Below, piece after piece: positions 22,343 through 30,766 of a stretch of DNA of 64,000 nt. Source of the stretch: Prorocentrum cordatum (taxonomy: Eukaryota; Sar; Dinophyceae; Prorocentrales; Prorocentraceae); NCBI GenBank assembly GCA_963575745.1, contig CAUYUJ010020682.1:464501-528500 (forward strand), read 5' to 3'. A model generated the notes under the pieces. The model was not told the origin of the DNA and made no database searches. It saw only the letters and a list, made by a program, of their open reading frames with translations. The position numbers and the translations under genes are program-made. Every line of letters starts with the position of its first letter. Position 1 is the stretch's first letter.

Positions 22343-22612
22343 ACTTTAAGGGTAGCTCTGTGGGAGATGTTATATAGAATCGGGAGTATAGCTCGCGCGC
22401 TGTTGCCTTTGGCCCCTAGGCACGCGCGCCCTATTTGCCTGGACACTTACCTTAGTGTTCGCTATGTGCTGGAAAGATCACTATATTGATCTTATCCTAT
22501 CTTATCCGTCCATTCCCCATACTGAACCAACCCAGCAGGGCAATGGACGCTATCTGCCATTCGATTCCCATGGGAGCGGATGTTATTTGGCTTACCATAG
22601 TCACTTTCGACT
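22343..22612 (+). repeat. 3' LTR, copy 1 (270 bp)
   Basis: Starts ACTTTAAGGG, ends TTTCGACT, and is followed by the TAACG duplication. It is clearly diverged from the copy-2 LTRs in its second half and lacks TG...CA ends. Confidence 0.9.
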
Positions 22613-22617
22613 TAACG
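22613..22617. repeat. 5-bp target-site duplication (right), copy 1
   Basis: TAACG, identical to 7010-7014. Confidence 0.85.
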
Positions 22618-22667
22618 CTGATCTGCGCTGCTACCTCCTGCTGTGCCCGAGTCCCAGATGCTCTTCT

Positions 22668-22940
22668 TGGCCCATTAGGGCCCATCAGGGCCCATTAAGA
22701 CCCATCAGGGCCCACTAGGGCCAATTAGGGCCCGTGTGCTGGGGGCCCAAGACACCCCAAGACGCCCCAGTCACCAAACGCGCCCCACGACTCATACAGC
22801 TTTCAACGCGCCCCAAGACGCCCCCCCCCCCAAAAAAAAAAGAAGAAAAAATACACCCAAGACGCCGCATGCAACACCGCGCCCCACGAAACCTTAGGCC
22901 CCAACGCACCCCAAGACGCGCAAGGCCACACAAACAAAAT
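22668..22940. repeat. GGGCCCAT-type minisatellite and CCAAGACGCC repeats
   Basis: 22668-22737 repeats CCCATTAGGG / CCCATCAGGG about every 11-12 bp. 22745-22925 carries scattered CCCCAAGACGCC units and a C-run plus A-run at 22823-22842. No gene. Confidence 0.8.
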
Positions 22941-23215
22941 TACTCACTTCGTGGATTTCCCCGTATGTGTTTCTCATGTTTTGTATTATGCCGTGGCGAG
23001 CGTCTGTTCATGAGCGCTTGACTATAATAGCCTGTCCACGTTGGCGACAGGCCCGACGAAGACGAGTGCATCTTGATGCGAGTTACTGAGTATGAGTCAG
23101 AGTGAGCTGAGTATGATTGAACATGAGCCTCTTCATCTTCACTCCCCCTCGTCAGCTGTCAGGCCGTGCTCTCCTTAGCCTGCGGTAACCTCGGACCTTC
23201 CCAGATGTGCATACT
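22941..23215. other. No gene seen
   Basis: Mixed-composition sequence without a supportable ORF. It includes GAGTATGAGTCAGAGTGAGC-like short repeats. Confidence 0.5.
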
Positions 23216-23216
23216 C

Positions 23217-23450
23217 TTACTCCTCCTCCTCCTCCTCCTCCTCCTCCTCCTCCTCCTCCTCCTCCTGCTCCGCTCCCAGGGACTGCTCCCCCCCCCTTCG
23301 TCCTCCTCATCTTCCACTCCTCCCTTCGAGCCCTCCTTTTCCTCCTTCTCCTCCACCCGTCCTCCTCCGACTCCTCCTCCTGGCCTCCTCCTCCTGGCCT
23401 CCTCCTTCTTCTCCTCCTGCCCCAGAAGCCTCCGAGCGAGCAGGGCAAAT
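23217..23450. repeat. (CCT)n microsatellite and CCT-rich stretch
   Basis: Nearly pure CTC/CCT triplets at 23217-23275, then impure CCT/TCC-rich DNA. Poly-Leu, poly-Pro and poly-Arg frames here are artefacts. Confidence 0.9.
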
Positions 23451-23455
23451 AGCAG

Positions 23456-23458
23456 CAT

Positions 23459-23523
<65 letters not shown>

Positions 23524-23660
23524 ACATCAACATCAACATCAACATCAACATCAACATCACCACCAGCATCAGCATCATCATCATCTTCATCATCGTCATC
23601 ATCCTACTCGTCCTCATCGCCATCCTCATCCTCATCATCATCATCATCATACCCTTCCTG
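23456..23660. repeat. (CAT)n / (CAACAT)n microsatellite
   Basis: Pure CAT triplets at 23459-23522, then CAACAT hexamers to about 23562, then impure CAT. Confidence 0.95.
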
Positions 23661-23771
23661 CTCCTACTCCTACTCGTGATCATGCTCGCCTCCTCCTCCT
23701 CCTGCCTCTTCCTCCTCCGCTTCCTCTCCCTCCTCCTCTCATTCCTGTTCGTGGGCTCCAGAATCGAGAGA

Positions 23772-24215
23772 CGCTGGGCCAGAAAATCACCAAACCGCCT
23801 GAGACATCCCCAGAAATCCCGCGAACGGGACCGAGTGAGATACCCCCCCGCCGCCCTCCTTAGAGTGCTGAGACCAGCTAATCGCCTGAGACATCCTCCA
23901 GATCTGCTCCGAAAGCGAAACATGTTGGAAGAGAAAATGGCCAAACCGCTTGAGACATCCCCACAACATCCCGCGAAAGGGGCCGAGTGCAACACCCCCC
24001 CGCCGCCCCCCTTAGAGTGCTGAATCCAGCGAATCGCTTGAGACATCCTCCAAATCTGCTCCGAAAGCGAAACACGTTGGAAGAGAAAATGGCCAAACCG
24101 CATGAGACATCCCAACAAAATTCCGCGAAAGGGGCCGAGTGCAACACCCCCCCGCCGCTCCCCTTAGGAGTGCTGAAGCCACAGAATCGCCTGAGACATC
24201 CTCAACATCAGTGTG
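23772..24215. repeat. Tandem repeat, unit about 152 bp, ~3 copies
   Basis: GAGTGCTGA recurs at 23863, 24015 and 24168. Each unit carries CTGCTCCGAAAGCGAAACA, GGCCAAACCGC and GAGACATCC. No coding support. Confidence 0.9.
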
Positions 24216-24221
24216 TGTGTG

Positions 24222-24520
24222 TGTGAGTCATCCGATGAGTGGACCTGAGTGAGTGTAGTGAATGTATGAGTACAAGTACGAGTGAGTCTGAGTGATGAGT
24301 CAGTCGGAGAGATGAGTCTGAGTCATGCCTGAATCCGAGTGATGAGTGAGTCTGAGTGATGAGTGAGTCTGAGTGATGAGTGGGTCTGAGTGATGCGTGA
24401 GTGCGGATGATGAGTGAGTCTGAGTGATGAGTGAGTCTGCGTAATGAGTGAGTCTGAGTGGGTCTGAGTGAGAGGAGTGGTGTGTTCTCGTCTGAGTGAG
24501 AGGAGTGGTGTGTTCTCGTC
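24222..24520. repeat. GAGTCTGAGTGAT minisatellite
   Basis: Short GT run, then repeats of GAGTGAGTCTGAGTGAT with a period of about 18 bp. Confidence 0.85.
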
Positions 24521-24785
24521 TGTGTTCTCCTCCGGCGCGGCCCGCCAATAACAAGAACCCCATACTTAGGATATGGGGAAAAACACGGCGCCTTAGGCCC
24601 CAAAGCACCCCGCGACGCCCAAGGCCCCTAGACACCCAGGTCGACACCGCTTGCTTCGTGATTTCGTTGTTGCCACTTCCGCTGGCGCCCCTGAGGATAG
24701 GGGCCCCCGCCCCCCAGGAGCACGCCACCTGGCGTGTTAGACCTGGCCGCGTACCTGGCCCCTGCTCTCATTTATTGTTGTGCGT
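24521..24785. other. No gene seen
   Basis: GC-rich spacer with CCAAAGCACCCCGCGACGCCC-like repeat fragments. No convincing ORF. Confidence 0.5.
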
Positions 24786-24789
24786 TATC

Positions 24790-24892
24790 AATCGCTCTCT
24801 CTCTCTCTCTCTTTTCTCTCTCTCTCTCTCTCGCTCTCTCTCTCTCTACATATAGGTCTCTCTCTCTCTCTCTCCCCCCCTCTCGCGCACTC
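24790..24892. repeat. (CT)n microsatellite
   Basis: Dinucleotide CT repeat interrupted by TTTT, GCTC and ACATATAGG. Confidence 0.95.
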
Positions 24893-25249
24893 GAGCCACG
24901 TTGGTCTCGGAGCCCTGCTGGTCTCAGCTGGTCTTCCTCGGGCGACGACTGCTGTCTAGACATAGCTCTGGAAGTCCCATGTGGCCGCGGTACGGCCCCA
25001 GAGAACTCCTGACACCCTCCTCCTCATCATCCATGATTGGTTCTCCTCCGATGGGGTTGGGGGGGGGGTGAGGGGGGGCGCGAGACTCAGCGACCACAGG
25101 CAACTCGCCTGGCACATCGTTTCTCGATGGGCTGCGAAGCGTCGGCGAGGAGGAAGGGAGGCGAGCGACGGCGAGGAGGAGGAGGGCGATGAGGAGGAGG
25201 AAGATGAGGGCAGGGCGACACGGCGAGAGGGCGGTTGTGCTGTATCCAC

Positions 25250-26151
25250 GTGTCTGCGAATCTACGCCCGTGCATTCCGAATGTCAGTCGATGTGTGCGG
25301 AGCATGTTCGGATGTCGTTGCATGTCCGAAGATGTCTGTGGGTGCCCGTTGATGTCTTCTAATGTCTTTGTGTGCCTGCGCATGTCTGCGCGTGTCAAAC
25401 GGCTGTGTGTGTCTGCGCATGTCTGCGAATGTCGTTGCATGTCCGAAAACGTCGGTCGATGTCCGTGTAGGTCTTCGGGTGTATGCATTTGTCTGGGCGT
25501 GTCTGCGCATGTCGCTACATGTCCGAGAATGTATGTCGATGACCGTGTATGTCTGCGAGTGTCTGCACTTGTCTGTGCGTGTCTGCGCATGTCGCTGCAT
25601 GTCCGAACATGTCGGCCGATGTCTGGCAATGTCTTCACGTGTCTTGGCTTGTATGCGTATGTCGCTGCATGTCCGAAGATGCCTGTGGGTGTTCCTTTGA
25701 TGTCTGCGAGTGGATTCGTGTGTCTGCCTATGTCTGCGCGTGTCGCGGCATGTCTTAGCATGTCTGCCGATGTCTGCAAATGTCTGCGGGTGTCTCTGCG
25801 TGTCTGCGCATGTCTGCGAATGTCGCTGCATGTCCGAACATGTCTGTCGATGTCCGTGTATGTCTGCGAATGTCTGCGTGTGTCTGCGCATGTCTGCGAA
25901 TGTCGCTGTATGTCCGTACATGTCTGTCGATGTCCGTGTATGTCTGCGAGTGTCTGCGTATGTCTGCGCATGTCTGCGAATGCCGCTGCATGTCCGAGCA
26001 TGTCTGTCGATGTCCGTGTATGTCTCCGAGTGCTTGCATTTGTTTAGGCGTGTCTGCGCATGTCGCTGCATGTCTGAATATGCCGAACGCTGTCAGCTGG
26101 TGGCTTCGCGTGCCTATACCTGTCGCTGCGCGTCTGCGCGTGTCGTTGCAT
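25250..26151. repeat. TGTCTGCGxA minisatellite, 12-bp base unit
   Basis: Built from ATGTCTGCG(C/A) 12-mers such as GCGCATGTCTGCGAATGTC, with a weaker higher-order period of about 72 bp. Both strands are open over ~800 bp only because the unit is a multiple of three. Copy 2 of the retrotransposon is inserted in this array. A few decayed units (GATGTTTGTTGATGTCTCTG) continue after the element at 42230. Confidence 0.9.
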
Positions 26152-26156
26152 GTCTT
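26152..26156. repeat. 5-bp target-site duplication (left), copy 2
   Basis: GTCTT directly before ACTTTAAGGG. The same GTCTT follows the 3' LTR at 42218-42222. Confidence 0.85.
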
Positions 26157-26422
26157 ACTTTAAGGGTAGCTCTTTGGGAGATGTTATATAGAATCGGGAG
26201 TATAGCTCGCGCGCCGTTGCCTTTGGCTCAAGGCACGCGCGCCCTATTTGCCCGGACGCCGCGAGTGTTCGCTATGTGCTGGGAAGATCAGTACACCGAT
26301 GTTATCCTATCTTATCCGTCCATTCCTCTTACTGAACAGCCTCAGTACGATACCGGACGCTATTTACCATCCGCTTCCCATGGAATCGGATGCTATCTGA
26401 CTTACCATAGTCACTTCAGACT
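26157..26422 (+). repeat. 5' LTR, copy 2 (266 bp)
   Basis: Runs from ACTTTAAGGG to CTTCAGACT. It has a GTTATATAGA motif near 26183, the spliced-leader-like hairpin at 26206-26243, and an ATG at 26274 that opens the Gag frame. The same 48-codon frame is open in the 3' LTRs of both copies. Confidence 0.95.
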
Positions 26423-27371
26423 TGGTAGCGGAGCTGGCCGCACTCTCGTGTGGTCAGCTCTTGCTCTTCTTATCCTCACGCTATACGGCACGGTCTTCGT
26501 GACCAACTACCACCCTGCGCCACCACTCCCAGTACATTTACGAGGATCAATTCAAGAGCAAGAAGCAACACGAGAGGCACGACGTCTAGACAACAACATT
26601 GGTACCATATACGCTTCATCACTACGATACTACCAACCGCTCGGCAACGAGCCAAAAGCGCAGTACTTGAAGCATAGTCGGGGAGACCCGCAAGATAAAG
26701 CGCCTCGAAGAATTGACAAGGCGCTACCCCAGCGCGGCAACGCGCCTAATAACCACCCCTATCTTCACAGCCTTGGGCTGGTTATCTTCGTCACTATATG
26801 GTTCGCGCTAGGGGCAGCAATCGGACACATGCGCCGTGGAGATAACAGCACCGATGGGCAAACACATGGCCCATACTGGGACCCTCAAGGCAACGTACCT
26901 TTCCGCGAGTACGTTTATGAGGTCAACGCGTGGCTCAACGTCACAACTGGACGTATGACACCGCAGGCCCAAGCGGCCGCCATGCAACGCGGCCTGGGTG
27001 GCCTAGCGAGGACACTCGCCATGAGAGTACCACCTGACATTATAAACTACGGTGCGGACATCGATGGTGTCCACACCGACCCAGTAACCTATAGCATGTT
27101 TTTCCGAAGCATGAAGTTTGAGCGCCTGGAAGATGAGCGCCAGCTCACTTCAGGCACACAGCTCATCGACTTTCATGTGCCTCACGGAGAACGAATCGAT
27201 GTCACCCTCACCCGATTCGAGATGGCCCGACTTGCGGCACAGTCGGTGGGATTTGACCTTCCCAACTTCCAACTGCTAACTACTGTCCTATTCCGCGCCC
27301 TAGGCGTTGGCAACCAGCGGGCCATGCAACTCTTACAGCCTCTCAACCACCAAATGCCCCGAACACAATAA
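26274..27371 (+). pseudogene. Gag N-terminal part with two hydrophobic segments, copy 2
   Basis: The first ATG of the frame lies inside the 5' LTR (26274), and the frame runs on through the LTR end and primer site. Two likely membrane segments are visible: WSALALLILTLYGTVFVTNY (codons from about 26450) and LGLVIFVTIWFALGAAIG (from about 26773). A hydrophilic region shared with copy 1 follows (NVPFREYVYEVNAW, RMTPQAQAAAMQRGLGGLAR). The frame stops at TAA 27369-27371, where copy 1 has CAA, so this is a single-base nonsense change. Hydrophobic N-termini are not typical of copia Gag. A downstream start after the first segment is possible. Confidence 0.7.
26423..26437 (+). other. tRNA primer-binding site, copy 2
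   Basis: TGGTAGCGGAGCTGG starts directly at the LTR end. It is complementary to a tRNA 3' end reading CTCCGCTACCA. The implied acceptor stem 5' strand is AGCGGAG, whose A1-U72 pair is the mark of eukaryotic initiator Met tRNA. The site is missing from copy 1. Confidence 0.7.
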
Positions 27372-28560
27372 CAGTATGATGAGTTACTGGAGAGGATGCG
27401 TTCGATAGGCCATCTGTCAGAACGATCTCCTGGCAACATAGGATCAGTGTTTGCAAGGGGAAGGGGATCTGGTAGTGGGAATTTCTACACTACCTTAACC
27501 ACTGAAGCCCAGCCTGGAAACGGGCCCTCAAGCATGTGGGCCGACGATCCTGGAGAGTCTACTGCCTATTAGCAGGGGTTCGATCACAACCAAGCTGGGC
27601 AACCAGCCCTCCTCCTAGAGAACCTCAACCACACCGCTCCCTATGGGGTGAAACAAACCCCCTAACCGACGGTGTATCCACCTACCTGGGAGACGACGGT
27701 TTCGACTCCGGCACCGACACCGATGTTATATCATCAGACGGCGTTGAACCTTTGGATTGGTCAGATATCATGAACATGGAAAGTGACAATCAGCGTGCCG
27801 AACACCTGTTTTGGTTATTACAACAGGCGAAGCGGAGGTGGAGGAGGTTCGCACGAAAACCAGTGCGTCGTGTTAGGAGGAGGATACGGAGGAGTTTCAA
27901 AGGAAAAGGTAAAGGCAAACGGGGTCGTCGTAGGTTGAATGGACGAGGCATCACGGCCTTCCTCCAGAGGCTCTCAGATGACCAGTATGGTGAGATATTT
28001 TTCGGGGGAAAAAGGTCGAGGTAAAGGCCGTAGAGAGACCCCAGGTAAAGGCAAAGGTAGGCGGGGAAACCCGCGAGGTAGAGACGGCCAGATCCTAAAG
28101 TGCCATGGGTGTGATAGCACCGATCATTTTGTGCAAGATTGTCCAGCGAAGGGAAATGGCAAGGGCAGATCAACCGAAGTCCAGTTTGGCTCATGTGAAC
28201 CAGTTATCGAATATCTGAGCCTCCAAGAATTTGAGGCCATGGAGCAGATTTTTTCACTTGGGCCAGCAGCATGGACAATTTGGATGAGATCGAGGCGTAC
28301 GGCCATGGACTGTACGCGTACTACCTCGAGTACCTCCGCAGGTTCGTTGTCGGCAACTTCGAGCTGGCGCCTGTGGAACATGGAACGCTGGGAAACCAGC
28401 CTTTATCCTTCTTTGACTGGATGTTCGGTAACCCAGGCAACATCATGGCCTACGAGAGCAGTGAAAAGATGATACTGTCCAAGCCTCGCCTTCAGAGGTT
28501 GATCGCAACCTCCAACCTCAACCCAACCTCATGCCTGGAAACAGGCCTACTCCTACATAT
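27372..28560 (+). pseudogene. Gag C-terminal part with zinc knuckle, copy 2
   Basis: Continues Gag in three frames (27536-28024, 27939-28472, 28271-28567) because of a one-base loss near 27567, a one-base gain near 28015 and another shift by 28460. It holds the basic region (RRWRRFARKPVRRVRRRIRR), Gly-Lys-rich stretch and a CCHC knuckle at 28101-28142 with C-x2-C-x4-H-x4-C spacing, as expected for an RNA-binding nucleocapsid. Confidence 0.8.
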
Positions 28561-30714
28561 CCTCTAAACTACGCTGATCTGATAGAAATGGAGTCTCAAG
28601 CGTTCGTGGCGGGCGGGCCAGGGGGCCCATTTATGCCCCCTGGCTCGCTTGCCCCAGGCGAGTACGGCCCACGGACACTACTGCTGAGCCTCATGAGGAT
28701 GCACGAGGTATTGGTCATAGCATATCCCGAGAGTCAAGAGAGCATCGAAGCTGGCCAAATGATGCTACAGGACACTGATGCCTGTGACGACTCGGAATTA
28801 GCGCCGGCGGCCTTGACCCTCATCGATAGCGTGCAACCTGAGGACGTGCAGCGGCATGCGTGGTACTCCAGAGGGAGATGGCGCCAGGCCCTTGAAAGGG
28901 CCATCGCCATGCGCGGTCAGGCTCTCCCTCCGCCAGGATGGGGTCTCCAGGCGGCGGGATTTTGGCCCAACCATACGGCCATGCGTACTATTGCCGGGCA
29001 GCCTGTGCTCGGCAACGAGCCTGAGCCGACAACCTTACCGCCTACGCCGGGACAGCCAAGCGATGCTCAGTCGCCGGCTACGCAGGGAAACCTGCCCGTC
29101 CCGGCTGGACCGATGACCGTCGTCATTGGCAATCCTACATCAGAAGATGAAGAGGGTGATGGATGTGGGCTGTGCGAGGACGAGACCACAATATTCATGA
29201 TGGAGGTCAACGGTGAAGAGGAAGTGGACTTTAGTCCCGACGCGCCTGACACGCCACCACCAGCGCAAGAGCCAATTGCGCCGGGCTCCAGTCAGCAGGG
29301 AAACCTGCCCATTCTAGATGATCCGCCTGGGATCTCGCAGGAGCCCCCGCCGGCTCCCGCTCAGGCTACGTCAGTAGCTTCATCTGATGAGCACGCCAGG
29401 AGGTCTCGCTCTCACCCACGCCTCAGGGAAGAACCTCATCCGCAAGCGCGGCTCCCTCGCGAATGGAGGCAAGCAGGCCCGAAGGAGCATGCTGCTCGGC
29501 GGGGGGGTCAATTGCTTCCCTACAATGACCCTAGGCGCCAGAAGGGCGAGCATTCGGCCTTCGGAAAGGGCAACCCAGCCTACCGAGATGCCGAAGGCAA
29601 GTCCATACGAGGTGGACACCAGCTCGCGACGAATATTCGCCGTCCTGAAATACAAGAAGTACAGACGCAGCTGCGAAATATTATTGCAGCGCGCAAACTG
29701 TACAGACCTAATGCAGTTTGTGGACCGTGCTCAGAGCCGTTTCAGGAGCATAGGCCTGGATGCCCTGTGGGGCTCAACGAGAGTTTGAGCCCGAATAGAG
29801 GCCGCACTCTTCATAAAGAGGGTCATCCACCATTGATTCCGATGACCCAAGACGAGATCGCAGAGATCAACCGTCGTCTCGGAATCACAGTTCATATGAG
29901 GCCTAAGGCCGAGGAAGTTCAGCCTCCTCCGGCTCCGAGAGGACTGGTGCCTATGACCCAGGAAGAAAAAGATGCACTCTTTAGCCTTCCTGGAATGCGA
30001 GGAAACTCGCCCGGCGTTTCCAGTCAGTCCCAACGGCCAGAAATGATGGATGACGATGAACAGAGGGCCCAGCGAGCTGCGGCAGATGAGGAACGTAGAC
30101 GAATAGCAGAGGAACGCACACGCGAGGCAACTCGCCAGATGCTGATGGATTTCCAAAAGGTCTACATGACAAGGGCGAAGAAGCCCCCACTTCCACTCCA
30201 ACCGAAGGCCAATAGCGAAACTCCAGCACCGAAGTCGCCTTCGGAGGAGAGACCGAAAACAACAGCTCGCTCTGAGGATCTTGGGTCAGACGTGCAGATG
30301 GAGGTGCCTCGTTCTAAAACGCCGAGATCACCGACTAGAGCAACTCCAGCACAAGGACCCGATCCCAAGCAGCAACTTCAGGACCCTGTGGAGGTACGGA
30401 GGCGCCCACCTAGCCGGAGCGGATCCATCGCCGGCAAGGCTGAAGCCTTCGAGGGCTTACCCCTACGCCGGCCGCACCTGCGGCGGCTCGCTCCAAGAGG
30501 TCTGAGGAAGGTGCTCTGTCTAGGGGTACCTGGGTGCCTAAGATTAGGGGCAGTGCCAGCCGAGAGTCACCGCGGGGAAACCCGCCAGGCGCTGCAGCTG
30601 CAGCTTCTTCCTCTTCAGGAGCCGCAGCCTCTTCGGCGACAGAGGCCCCTGTGCCGGGAAACCGGCCCGAGGACCAGTTGCACCGCCCAGGGGATGCGTC
30701 CTTCACTAATGTGA
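28531..30714 (+). pseudogene. Gag-to-Tpt1 linker, copy 2 (open over 727 codons)
   Basis: One open frame of Pro, Ala, Gln, Glu and Arg-rich sequence equal to the copy-1 linker, without a recognised fold. It contains x-G-N-x-P pentapeptides encoded by hairpins (about 28532, 29007, 29081, 29295, 29998, 30123, 30573, 30653). Frame is lost at about 30455 and picks up as the 30767 block. Confidence 0.65.
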
Positions 30715-30766
30715 GTCAGGCCGCGATCAGTAACTTGCCCTGCGGAAGCTTCCACCGATACGTTCG

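Larger units (their letters stand above)
7015..22612 (+). mobile_element. Ty1/copia-type LTR retrotransposon, copy 1 (15.6 kb, defective)
   Basis: LTR boundaries are set by comparison with copy 2 (26157-42217) and by the TAACG duplication. The order is Gag, Tpt1-like domain, RING finger, protease, methyltransferase-like modules, integrase, reverse transcriptase, RNase H. Protease-INT-RT-RH is the copia (Pseudoviridae) order. The copy is about 497 bp short at its 5' end, where most of the 5' LTR, the primer-binding site and the start of Gag are lost. It carries several frameshifts and stops (for example 9426, 9837, 11447, 13775, 17072, 18311). Its RT-RNase H frame at 20471-21961 is still open. 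At roughly 15-16 kb the family is several times longer than a standard copia (about 5 kb). Confidence 0.95.

Noticed and set aside
23159-24118. ORFs of about 285-319 codons on both strands
   Set aside because: Built from CCT and CAT microsatellites and the 152-bp tandem repeat; poly-Leu/Ile/Met/Arg content only.
25235-26071. Cys/Met-rich plus ORFs and His/Thr-rich minus ORFs of about 270-300 codons
   Set aside because: Open on both strands because of the 12-bp minisatellite unit; no biased codon positions or known motif.
25250-26150. CRISPR array
   Set aside because: Repeat and spacer are not distinct; the 12-bp units grade into each other, and the genome is eukaryotic.
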